Source: Runella zeae DSM 19591
GTDB taxonomy: Bacteria > Bacteroidota > Bacteroidia > Cytophagales > Spirosomataceae
Length of the DNA: 64,000 nt
Direction of reading: 5' to 3'
Assembly: GCF_000423565.1 (NCBI RefSeq)
Contig: NZ_KE384037.1
Span: 62,001 to 126,000, forward strand
A program made the position numbers and the translations under genes. Shown here piece after piece: positions 7,871 to 16,607 of this stretch; position 1 is the first letter of the stretch, and each line of letters begins with the position of its first letter. Below the pieces are notes generated by a model. That model was not told the DNA's origin. It did no database searches and saw only the letters and a list, made by a program, of their open reading frames with translations.

Positions 7871-10800
7871 TTGAAAAAATATTACATGTTGGCTCAACGA
7901 TTCGTTTACACTGCTTTTATTTTTATTTGGACTTTCATCTATGCTAAAGCCCAACGTGTTGAGACTATATTCCTAGCTCCTTCTAAAGTGATTGTGGGAG
8001 AGCCTTATTTGAGATTTGACCCTTTTACCGTCGAAAATGATATTTTAAAGCAAGCTTTTTCCAAAGAAATGAGAATGCAAGACCGGGAAGGGTATCTGTG
8101 GTTTGTAGCCGACAATCAGACCTTGATACGCTACGACGGGCATTATTCTAAAGTTTATGATTCTCTGTCTTATTATGGTATCAATATCACACCCAAAGGT
8201 CAGGTATGGTCGCTTACCGATAAGGGCGTGGCGCTGTATTCTCCTATCAATGAAAAATTTGAGTTTTTCCACACGCCTCTCGTCCAAAATTATCAGGTGT
8301 GGGGAAGTACGTCGGCGGCCGACGGTAAAATCTATTTTTTGTTTCCTGCTACCACCAACAACGTCCGTGCTCCTGTATTTGAATTTAATCCTCAAAACAA
8401 GAAATTTAGACATATTAAGCTTCCTGCTATTCTCAATGGCTACACCCAACAATATGATTCTGATACCTCATTGGTACTCTTGAAACCTTTACATACAGAT
8501 GCCAAAGGCAGGATTTGGGGGGTGGTATATACCGCATCCGACAAGCACCGTCCTCACTCTTGTCTTGGATATTATCACCCTAGCAGCAATGTACTCACCC
8601 GCTATCCATTAGGAAATGCCCATGACCCAGATTCCAAAAGCAAAACGCAAGCTTTTCAAGAGCTTGACATCAATAGTGTATTGACCGATTCGAGCGCCCA
8701 AAACGTGTGGGTAGGCGCATGGGGGCATTATGGACTCCTCCGCTTCCACCTCCCAAGCGGCACTTGGAAGCAGTATCATTTCCCCAATTTAGATGCCAAC
8801 CAGATTTATCAACTTAACCCTTTCACTGACCACAAACTACTTCTTATCACTAAGCAAGGGGTGCATATATTTGATACTGTTTCTGAAACGCTCCATCTTT
8901 ATCCCCACATTCCAGGAGACAAATATTCTCCACCAACTCACCCAAATTCTTCATTTATAGGCCTTCATCATACCGTGTGGATAGGCAAAGCAATCGCCAA
9001 CGGCGATGCTTCGGTCGCTTATCTCAATCTCGAAAATCAGCTCTTCAAAAGAATTCCCCTCAAAATACAATATGATAAAGTACGAATACTGTGTCAACAC
9101 CAAGGGTATTTGTATTTTACATACGAAACCCCACAAGGATTTGTACTCGCCCGCTACAACGAAAAAAGCGAGCAAATAACCTCCCTTTTGAAACAACCTA
9201 TTCCGAAAAAACCAGAACAAATCATCAATCAGGCATATGCAGATAGTATCAATCAGGTCATTTGGTTTGTGGGTAAAATAGAGGGAGGCAGTATATGGCA
9301 GTGGGATTTAAGACAGCAACGAATGCTCAATATCAAAGTGCCTATCCAAAACACCCTATTGCATACCCATGAACTTTATCAAGTCATGAGTATTACACCC
9401 GATAAAGCAGGAAATATATGGATACCCGTCACCTACGCTACTCCCAGCACCGAAGGGTTGCTCATCAAATACAATGCTACCTCTCGTACTTTTACCAATA
9501 TAAAAAGTATAGAAAAGGAAATAAATAATCAACGCCTCAGGTGCGCTATGGTCGACCACAGAGGGATAGTATGGATGGGGAGCTGGGACGACAACCTGAT
9601 ACGGTGGTATGACCCTAAAACCGATAAATTAATTCTCAAAGATGCTATTTACAAAAGTTCGCCTGTTACCAATATTTCTATTAATAAAATAGTAGAAGAC
9701 CCCAAAAGAGGAGTAGTTTGGATTGCGGCTACTGATCACGGACTTTGGAAGTATGATTTTTCGACGGATCAGTGGAAACGTGTCGCTCTCGATCCCAAAG
9801 ATGTTGTTATCAATATTCACCTTACCGATGATGGCTCCGTATGGTTAAAAAGTGCCAATGCACTCATACACTATATTCCCGAAACGGGTCAAATTAAGTA
9901 TTTAGGTGCCGAATATGATTTACGGATTTTTCAGTTTGGAACGTTTGTAAAGGGAGATAAAGGTGAACTTTTTTTTGACAAGTTTAGATTTTACCCCTCC
10001 GATATTCGTCGTACAAAACAAACCCCTAAAGTCGTGTTCAGTTTTCTAAAGGTATTTGACCAACAACTACCTCTGGCAAAAAATCTTAATTTAACATCTC
10101 AAATTACCCTAGATTATAACCAAAACTTCTTTACGATTGGCTTCTCTGCTTTCTCCTACACCCAAAACCATAAAAATCAGTACGCTTATCGACTCATAGG
10201 CTTCAACAAAGAATGGGTGATGTGTGGCAACATCCCTTTGGCTACCTTCACCAATGTACCGCCAGGAAAATACACCCTCCAAATCAAAGGAGCCAATTTT
10301 GAGGGGACTTGGGGAGACATTCGCACTATTAGTATCATCATTGAGCCCCCTTTTTGGAAAACTTGGTGGTTTATATCCCTTTTAGCGGTAGCAGCAGCGG
10401 CCATTGTTTATACTCTTTATCGATATAGGCTAGCCCAACAAACCCTCAAGAGCCGCCTTGAAGCCCAAGAAGCGCTGCGTCAACAACGAGAGGCGCAATA
10501 CCAACAGCACATCGCCCAAACAGAAATCGCGGCATTGAGGGCCCAGATGAACCCTCACTTTATTTTCAATTGCCTTAATTCCATTCAGTATTTTGCGGCT
10601 CGCAACGATGCCGATACGGCTTCCGAATACCTGAGCAAGTTTTCGAGACTCATCAGACTTGTGTTAGAAAATTCTCGTTCCGAAAAAGTTACTTTATTGA
10701 ATGAGCTCGAAACCCTCAAGCTTTATATTGAAATGGAAGCCATGAGGTTTCAACAAAAAGTAAGGTATCAATTTGAGGTAGATGCTTCGGTAGATACCGA

Positions 10801-11149
10801 AAATATTCAAATTCCCCCTCTTTTGATTCAGCCGTTTGTAGAAAATGCCATTTGGCATGGGCTAATGCACAAACCCGAAGGAGGCATGGTATCTATAAAT
10901 GTACAACAGCCCCACGACAACCTTCTTCGAGTGATGGTGATAGATGACGGCGTAGGAAGAGCGCAAGCTGCACAATTTAAGAGCAAGTCGGCGACTAAGC
11001 AAAAATCATTTGGCATGAAAGTAACTGCTGAGCGTATCGACCTTATCAACCAATTTTATAAGACTCACTCCAAAATTCAAATTGTGGATTTGAAAGATGC
11101 TTTTGACAAAGCACAAGGGACAAAAATCATCATCGAAATTCCGCTCTAA
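7871..11149 (+). CDS. LytS-type sensor histidine kinase with Reg_prop beta-propeller and Y_Y_Y domain
   Basis: 1092 residues from the TTG at 7871 (ATG at 7886 is an alternative). Signal peptide to about AKAQ, then a long periplasmic two-component-regulator propeller with unit signatures such as DREGYLWFVADN, DKAGNIWIPV and DHRGIVWMGSWDDNL (about 60-690), a Y_Y_Y domain (about 760-820; FTNVPPGKYTLQIKGANFEG), one TM segment (about 833-853), a short coiled coil and a His_kinase module with LRAQMNPHFIFNCLNSIQ. The phospho-accepting His is about residue 896. The ATPase part has QPFVENAIWHG and DDGVGR. Such propeller kinases often sense glycan fragments, but the ligand here is unknown. First of three tandem kinases. 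Confidence 0.9.
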   Translation: MKKYYMLAQRFVYTAFIFIWTFIYAKAQRVETIFLAPSKVIVGEPYLRFDPFTVENDILKQAFSKEMRMQDREGYLWFVADNQTLIRYDGHYSKVYDSLSYYGINITPKGQVWSLTDKGVALYSPINEKFEFFHTPLVQNYQVWGSTSAADGKIYFLFPATTNNVRAPVFEFNPQNKKFRHIKLPAILNGYTQQYDSDTSLVLLKPLHTDAKGRIWGVVYTASDKHRPHSCLGYYHPSSNVLTRYPLGNAHDPDSKSKTQAFQELDINSVLTDSSAQNVWVGAWGHYGLLRFHLPSGTWKQYHFPNLDANQIYQLNPFTDHKLLLITKQGVHIFDTVSETLHLYPHIPGDKYSPPTHPNSSFIGLHHTVWIGKAIANGDASVAYLNLENQLFKRIPLKIQYDKVRILCQHQGYLYFTYETPQGFVLARYNEKSEQITSLLKQPIPKKPEQIINQAYADSINQVIWFVGKIEGGSIWQWDLRQQRMLNIKVPIQNTLLHTHELYQVMSITPDKAGNIWIPVTYATPSTEGLLIKYNATSRTFTNIKSIEKEINNQRLRCAMVDHRGIVWMGSWDDNLIRWYDPKTDKLILKDAIYKSSPVTNISINKIVEDPKRGVVWIAATDHGLWKYDFSTDQWKRVALDPKDVVINIHLTDDGSVWLKSANALIHYIPETGQIKYLGAEYDLRIFQFGTFVKGDKGELFFDKFRFYPSDIRRTKQTPKVVFSFLKVFDQQLPLAKNLNLTSQITLDYNQNFFTIGFSAFSYTQNHKNQYAYRLIGFNKEWVMCGNIPLATFTNVPPGKYTLQIKGANFEGTWGDIRTISIIIEPPFWKTWWFISLLAVAAAAIVYTLYRYRLAQQTLKSRLEAQEALRQQREAQYQQHIAQTEIAALRAQMNPHFIFNCLNSIQYFAARNDADTASEYLSKFSRLIRLVLENSRSEKVTLLNELETLKLYIEMEAMRFQQKVRYQFEVDASVDTENIQIPPLLIQPFVENAIWHGLMHKPEGGMVSINVQQPHDNLLRVMVIDDGVGRAQAAQFKSKSATKQKSFGMKVTAERIDLINQFYKTHSKIQIVDLKDAFDKAQGTKIIIEIPL

Positions 11150-11267
11150 TTTCCATTTACTCAAAATCGACACCATTCGTGTGCTATTTTAGACAATCTA
11201 CCCGACCTTAATGGTAGATGCTTTTTTTCTGGTTTAACTTGCCCAACTGTTTTTTACTTACAAACAC

Positions 11268-13406
11268 TTGAAAAATATTGCCCAAAATATCTTCTGGTCT
11301 CTACTGTTTGCGGCAGGCTTTACGAATATTATGGCGCAAGGAGTAAGCAGCCCTCGTTTGCTCAATGTAGATAAACGGTTCAATCTGAGTTATGTCGATT
11401 CTATCAAAAAGGAGCATCTCTATTACTTGACTCAGCTCCCAAAAATCCCTAGGGCCATCACGCGTGATACTTTGAAATTAAAAACGTATGTGTATTTGGC
11501 CTATTTATACACTTATACTGCTATCACCCAAAGAGACAGCTCGCTCTACTGGGCCAATCAAACTATCGAAGAAGCCTCACGTCTCAAAAACAATTTTTAT
11601 AAGGCTGAAGGAATTATAAAAAAAGCGGAATTTTTGGAGAGATTTCGTTCCAATTATCAAGAATCCGTTGAGATCCTAAACAACGTCCTTTTTATTCCAA
11701 ACATTACTTCTAAGCAGCGCTTTTTTGTGCGTCGTCTCATTGGGGTGATTTATGCAAAAACCGACAACCCCAACGCGACCTCTTACATCGAAACCCTCAT
11801 AAATGACATAAAAAAAACGTTTGTCAATGAAAAGCAGCGCGCTCCCGACCTTTATAATTTGTACATCGCCCTGGCCGAAACCAACGAAAGGAAAAAACAT
11901 TTTGCGGTTTCGTTGGAGGCTTATCTCAATGCGCTCGAAGAAGTCAAAAAATTTAACCAAGGAATTGGGCTGGCTTATTTGTATGCTTCTATTGCCCAAT
12001 CTTACATTGAGCTAGAGCGATATACTGAAGCCGAAAACTCTATCAATCAAGCCAAAGCACTTTTTGATAGGCTTAAGATTCCGCTCGATGAAAGTATCAA
12101 TTTTACCACTGCCCGAATGCACCTTAAAAAAAAGGAATATGACAAAGCCGCTATCAAAGGAGAAACGATCTTAGTCAATGTCGTAGCTCGGAAGTTTAAG
12201 AAATATTCTAATGTTTACAAAGAAGCTTCCAAGATTTTGTATGATTCTTACCTAGGATTGGGGAATTATGAAAAAGCCCTGTTTCATTATCAAAACTACA
12301 TTTTAATCAAAGATTCGCTCGAAATTGTCAAAAAAAGCAAAGAAATAGATGAGCTTATCAAAAAGTATGACATTCAGCAAGTAAAATCTGATAACGAAAA
12401 ACAAATACTCGCCAAAAACAATCAAATCCAGCGACTATCGCTTTCTCAATACAAAAATGAAATCGAGAACCAACGCCTCAAAGAAGTACTTCTGAAAGAA
12501 AAACTCGAAAAAGAACGCGTCATCAGCCAAGACCAAGCCAAAAACCTAGAACGACTCACCGAAAAACGCCGCTACGAAGACCGACTCGAAAAATTGACGA
12601 TTCAGCAATTAGAAGAAAAACTCTCATTTCAAGAACAAAACCGCAATTTGTGGTTTGGGCTCACGGTGATTACCTTACTTCTTGTAGGAGCAGGTATGAT
12701 AGTAATGGTGTATCAATCCAAACAAAAATATAAATTTAAACAACGAGAAGCCGAATACCAACAGCGCATTGCCCAAACCGAAATTTCGGCATTGAGAGCG
12801 CAAATGAATCCTCACTTTATCTTTAACTGCCTCAATTCCATTCAGTACTATGCCGCTCGCAATGAGGCTGATACCGCCTCCGATTATCTTACTAAGTTTT
12901 CGCGACTTATCAGGCTTGTCTTAGAAAATTCTCGTTCCGAAAAAGTAACCCTTACCAACGAACTCGAAACGCTACGTTTGTATATCGAAATGGAAGCCAT
13001 GAGATTTCAGCAAAAAGTACGCTATCAAATTCAAATCGCCCCCTCAATCGACACCGACGTCATTCAGATTCCGCCGCTGTTGCTACAGCCTTTTGTCGAA
13101 AATGCTATTTGGCATGGTCTGATGCACAAAGAAGAAGGCGGCAATGTATCAATCACCGTCACCCAACCTTACGACAACCACCTTCAGGTCATTATTTGTG
13201 ATGATGGCGTAGGCCGTGCCAAAGCTGCCGAATTTAAAAGCAAATCGGCCACCAAACAGAAGTCTTTTGGGATGAAAGTAACCGCCCAGCGCATCGAACT
13301 CATCAATCAAATTTACCATACCCATACCCATATCAAAATAGAAGATATTATTAATGCACAAGGTGAGGCCAAAGGCACCAAAGTAATTGTAAATATTCCT
13401 TTATAA
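11268..13406 (+). CDS. TPR sensor histidine kinase (LytS-type kinase module)
   Basis: 712 residues from a TTG start (TTGAAAAATATT), encoding signal peptide MKNIAQNIFWSLLFAAG up to NIMAQ. Residues about 60-350 are helical repeats of TPR type, followed by a highly charged coiled coil (about 355-458), a TM segment (about 460-480; LWFGLTVITLLLVGAGM) and the His_kinase domain (ALRAQMNPHFIFNCLNSIQ, His near residue 516) with a HATPase end (DDGVGRAKAAEFKSKSATK). The kinase module is nearly identical in wording to those of the genes on both sides. A periplasmic TPR sensor controlling a cytoplasmic kinase is the simplest reading. It lies 118 bases after kinase one. Confidence 0.9.
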   Translation: MKNIAQNIFWSLLFAAGFTNIMAQGVSSPRLLNVDKRFNLSYVDSIKKEHLYYLTQLPKIPRAITRDTLKLKTYVYLAYLYTYTAITQRDSSLYWANQTIEEASRLKNNFYKAEGIIKKAEFLERFRSNYQESVEILNNVLFIPNITSKQRFFVRRLIGVIYAKTDNPNATSYIETLINDIKKTFVNEKQRAPDLYNLYIALAETNERKKHFAVSLEAYLNALEEVKKFNQGIGLAYLYASIAQSYIELERYTEAENSINQAKALFDRLKIPLDESINFTTARMHLKKKEYDKAAIKGETILVNVVARKFKKYSNVYKEASKILYDSYLGLGNYEKALFHYQNYILIKDSLEIVKKSKEIDELIKKYDIQQVKSDNEKQILAKNNQIQRLSLSQYKNEIENQRLKEVLLKEKLEKERVISQDQAKNLERLTEKRRYEDRLEKLTIQQLEEKLSFQEQNRNLWFGLTVITLLLVGAGMIVMVYQSKQKYKFKQREAEYQQRIAQTEISALRAQMNPHFIFNCLNSIQYYAARNEADTASDYLTKFSRLIRLVLENSRSEKVTLTNELETLRLYIEMEAMRFQQKVRYQIQIAPSIDTDVIQIPPLLLQPFVENAIWHGLMHKEEGGNVSITVTQPYDNHLQVIICDDGVGRAKAAEFKSKSATKQKSFGMKVTAQRIELINQIYHTHTHIKIEDIINAQGEAKGTKVIVNIPL

Positions 13407-13497
13407 GACACAACACCGATGAAGGAGGGTTCATGAATACAAATTCTTAATTTATCATATTTTAAAACTAACTTATGTGCCCATAACCTTACCTACT

Positions 13498-15312
13498 TTG
13501 AAAAAGCTTTACTTACATATCATTCTTGTTTTTGGCTTGTTCTTAAACCATCACGACGCCAAAGCTTCGGCACAAAAACTTTGGCAAAAAGTAAAGAGTC
13601 TTCAAAAACAAGCAGCTTCTTATCAGCGAGATACGAGTCTGGTAGGGGTGTATTGCCAAATTGCCCATTATTATCAATTCAAAAATGTAGATACAGTTTC
13701 AATATATGCCCGCAAAGCCCTGGAGCTTTCTCAACAAATAAAATGGGTAGAAGGCCAAATAAGAGCTTTACATGAGCAAAGCAATTATCTGGTATTTGAC
13801 GGTCGATACGCCAATGTAATGGATATTTCAAAGCAGGGGCTTACGCTATCAACCTCCCTCGGGTTGCCTTTGTACGAAGCTCATGCGTTGCGATTTATGG
13901 GCGATTGTCATGCAGAGTTTAAGCAGTGGGACTCGGCCAAAGTATATTACAACAAAGCTATTTTGATTTTTAAAAAACTCAAGAACGATAGCATGGTGGT
14001 ACGTTGTAAAGTAAACTTTGGAGATATATACCGAGGTCAGCAGGATTTTGCGCAGGCAACGTATTATTATCAATCTGCTTTAAAAGATTATCAACGTACC
14101 AAGTCTGACTTCGGGATAGGTCTTGTCAACTGGAGTTTGGGCTATCAAAAAGTAATGCAGAATGATTTGGACTCCGCCATTATTCATTTTCAGAAAGTAA
14201 AAGTCATTGCTGATAAATTAGAAAATGTATTTGCCCAAGGGGCGATTTTAAATGAGCTGGCAGGGCTTTATCTACGACGTGATCAATTCAAAGAAGCCAT
14301 TTACTATGCCCAAGAAGCATTAAAATATTCCCAAAAATACCATTCGAGCCAACAGATTTTTTGGTCTTACTACCTATCTACTCATACCTACCGAGCATTG
14401 GGCGATTATCAAAAAGCACTAGAGTACTCTTTACTTTCTTTGGACCAAAAAGACTCTATGTTTTATGAAAACTTCGAAAGTCGTATCGAGCTTTACAAAG
14501 CCCAGTACGAAAAAGATAGGCTACTCCAAAAACAAGCCTCCGAAGCGCAAGACATCAGCCGTCTGTTTTTGATTATTGCCTTTTTTTTGGTGGCTTTTGT
14601 CATTATTTTATTATACAGAAATAGCCTGTTGACCCAAAAAAAAGAAAAACAAGAAGCCGAATATCAGCAGCGTATCGCTCAGACCGAAATCGCCGCTCTG
14701 CGCGCTCAAATGAATCCGCATTTTATTTTTAATTGTCTTAACTCCATACAATACTACGCCGCCCACAACAACTCCGATACCGCCTCCTCTTATCTGAGCA
14801 AATTTGCCAAGCTCATCAGGCTAGTTTTAGAAAACTCCCGCTCCGAAAAAGTAACCCTTTCTAATGAGCTTGAAACGCTACAGCTATACATTGAAATGGA
14901 AGCAATGAGATTCCAACAAAAATTTAGTTATAAAATCAACGTTGCCCCTTCTGTCGATACTGACACCATCCAAATCCCTCCTTTATTGATTCAGCCTTTT
15001 GTCGAAAACGCTATTTGGCATGGCCTGATGCACAAAGAAGAAGGCGGCACCGTCATAATTGATGTACAGCACCCAAGCGACCACTTACTTACCGTCACCG
15101 TGACAGATGATGGAGTAGGACGCGCCAAAGCCGCTGAGTTTAGAAGTAAATCGGCGACCAAGCATAAGTCTTTTGGGCTGAAAGTCACCGCCGAACGTAT
15201 AGAGCTTATCAATCAAATTTATCATACCAATACCAACATCCAAATCGAAGATTTGATGGATACACATGGCAACGCCCTTGGTACCAAAATCGTTGTCCAA
15301 ATCCCTATCTAG
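13498..15312 (+). CDS. TPR sensor histidine kinase (LytS-type kinase module), third in tandem
   Basis: 604 residues if started at TTG 13498. That codon gives MKKLYLHIILVFGLFLNHHD, a clean signal peptide, and the TTGAAAAA opening seen in the two preceding kinase genes; a GTG at 13477 is possible but adds residues before it. TPR repeats span about 50-320 (ALRFMGDCHAEFKQWDSAK, IYYAQEALKYSQKYH), followed by a TM segment (about 356-374; LFLIIAFFLVAFVIILLYR) and the His_kinase module (MNPHFIFNCLNSIQYYAA, His near 408) with QPFVENAIWHGLMHKEEGG and DDGVGR. The response regulator starts only 21 bases after the stop, so it is probably co-transcribed. Confidence 0.9.
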   Translation: MKKLYLHIILVFGLFLNHHDAKASAQKLWQKVKSLQKQAASYQRDTSLVGVYCQIAHYYQFKNVDTVSIYARKALELSQQIKWVEGQIRALHEQSNYLVFDGRYANVMDISKQGLTLSTSLGLPLYEAHALRFMGDCHAEFKQWDSAKVYYNKAILIFKKLKNDSMVVRCKVNFGDIYRGQQDFAQATYYYQSALKDYQRTKSDFGIGLVNWSLGYQKVMQNDLDSAIIHFQKVKVIADKLENVFAQGAILNELAGLYLRRDQFKEAIYYAQEALKYSQKYHSSQQIFWSYYLSTHTYRALGDYQKALEYSLLSLDQKDSMFYENFESRIELYKAQYEKDRLLQKQASEAQDISRLFLIIAFFLVAFVIILLYRNSLLTQKKEKQEAEYQQRIAQTEIAALRAQMNPHFIFNCLNSIQYYAAHNNSDTASSYLSKFAKLIRLVLENSRSEKVTLSNELETLQLYIEMEAMRFQQKFSYKINVAPSVDTDTIQIPPLLIQPFVENAIWHGLMHKEEGGTVIIDVQHPSDHLLTVTVTDDGVGRAKAAEFRSKSATKHKSFGLKVTAERIELINQIYHTNTNIQIEDLMDTHGNALGTKIVVQIPI

Positions 15313-15333
15313 TATCTCTAAACCGTCTTTGTT

Positions 15334-16080
15334 ATGTTACGAGCCGTTATTATTGATGATGAACCAAACGCTGTAAATCTACTAGCACTTAGATTATCAC
15401 AACATTGCCCACATATCGAGATTGTAGCGACTTGTACCAGTAGTTTATTGGGGATAGAAGCTATCAAAACTCACCGTCCTGAGATTTTGTTTTTGGATAT
15501 CGAAATGCCCCAAATGAACGGATTTCAGGTACTAGAAGAAGTGGTGGACATTCCTTTTTCGTTAGTTTTTGTAACTGCCTACGATCGTTTCGCCCTCAAG
15601 GCATTCAAATACAGTGCCCTTGACTATCTACTCAAACCCATTGATACCCAAGAGTTGATAGAGGCCATCAACAAAATTGAGAAGCAACGTCAGACCGACC
15701 CTCTCCAAATTCAGCATCTCAAACAACAAATGGCACCTAGCGCCAAAACATTGCCTGAGCGCATCGCCTTGCCTTATCAAAATGGCGTAACATTTGCTTC
15801 CATTCAAGACATACTGTATTGCGAAGCCGACGACAACTACACTCGTTTTCATCTCAAAGACGGGCAGCAATATTTAGTCACCAAAACCCTCAGGGATGTA
15901 CAAGAGCTGCTCGAAGAACGTGATTTTTTGAGGGTACATCGCCAGTACCTTATCAATCTTAATCACATCAAAAAATTTGTAAAAGGCGAAGGAAGCTACA
16001 TCATCATGGACAACGATCTCAGCATACCAGTGTCGAGAGGACAAAAAGATAGGCTTATGGAGCGTTTTGGGTGGTTTTAA
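15334..16080 (+). CDS. LytTR family response regulator
   Basis: 248 residues. Receiver domain at about 1-120 with the acidic pocket VIIDDEPNA, phosphorylation Asp near residue 55 (ILFLDIEMPQMNG) and LLKPID lysine region. LytTR DNA-binding domain at about 145-246 (ILYCEADDNYTRFHLKDG, FLRVHRQYLINLNHIKKF, LSIPVSRGQKDRL). It follows kinase three by 21 bases and is the only complete receiver-containing regulator in the island, so it is the likely phosphorelay partner of one or all three kinases. Because the kinase modules are so alike, cross-talk is plausible; that is inference. Confidence 0.93.
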   Translation: MLRAVIIDDEPNAVNLLALRLSQHCPHIEIVATCTSSLLGIEAIKTHRPEILFLDIEMPQMNGFQVLEEVVDIPFSLVFVTAYDRFALKAFKYSALDYLLKPIDTQELIEAINKIEKQRQTDPLQIQHLKQQMAPSAKTLPERIALPYQNGVTFASIQDILYCEADDNYTRFHLKDGQQYLVTKTLRDVQELLEERDFLRVHRQYLINLNHIKKFVKGEGSYIIMDNDLSIPVSRGQKDRLMERFGWF

Positions 16081-16214
16081 ATGCTAAAGTTGATATTTGG
16101 CCAAGCCAATTTTTAGCCTTAGGATTTTTTATTGCATTTTGAATCATTTTGATGTTTTCCAACAACCATGATTTTACGACTAAGTAGGATAGAAACATTT
16201 ACTATCCTACTATC

Positions 16215-16607
16215 ATGCAAACACTCCTGCTCCCTTTTCCAAAACAACGACTCGATGTTCCGCTAGATGATATCATTCGCTTAGAAGGTGCCCGAAATTA
16301 TACAAAAGTAACATTAACTGACGGCAACGAAATCATTGTATCCAAAACCCTCAAAGCTTTAGAGCCTTTTTTGTCGGTACATTTTATCCGTATCCACCGT
16401 TCTTATGTTATCAACACTCGTCATCTTATCAAAAAAGGGCCAACGGGTTTTTTATATATGAGCGATGGTGTCAGACTTAAACCTTCGCGCCGCAAAAAGA
16501 AAGAAATCAAAAAGGCTTTAGAAAGCATTGCGCCTTCTCCACAAAATACCAATTACTATCGCTACGAGCAATCCCCCCAACCAATACCAAAGCTGCTGCG
16601 ATGGTAA
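16215..16607 (+). CDS. Stand-alone LytTR DNA-binding protein
   Basis: 130 residues. LytTR domain at about 10-105 (IIRLEGARNYTKVTLTDGN, SVHFIRIHRSYVINTRHLIK, MSDGVRLKPSRRKKKEIKKAL) with no receiver. The C-terminal extension after about residue 110 (SPQNTNYYRYEQSPQPIPKLLRW) has no domain character and is encoded where the gene overlaps the 3' end of the convergent CHAT gene by 90 bases. It shows the same domain plan as the protein at 7270, and the two bracket the kinase island. Which promoters it controls is unknown. Confidence 0.85.
   Translation: MQTLLLPFPKQRLDVPLDDIIRLEGARNYTKVTLTDGNEIIVSKTLKALEPFLSVHFIRIHRSYVINTRHLIKKGPTGFLYMSDGVRLKPSRRKKKEIKKALESIAPSPQNTNYYRYEQSPQPIPKLLRW

Noticed and set aside
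7705-7947. Plus-strand ORF of 80 codons before the first kinase
   Set aside because: It overlaps the kinase signal-peptide codons in another frame and lacks coding character; the region is better read as promoter and leader.
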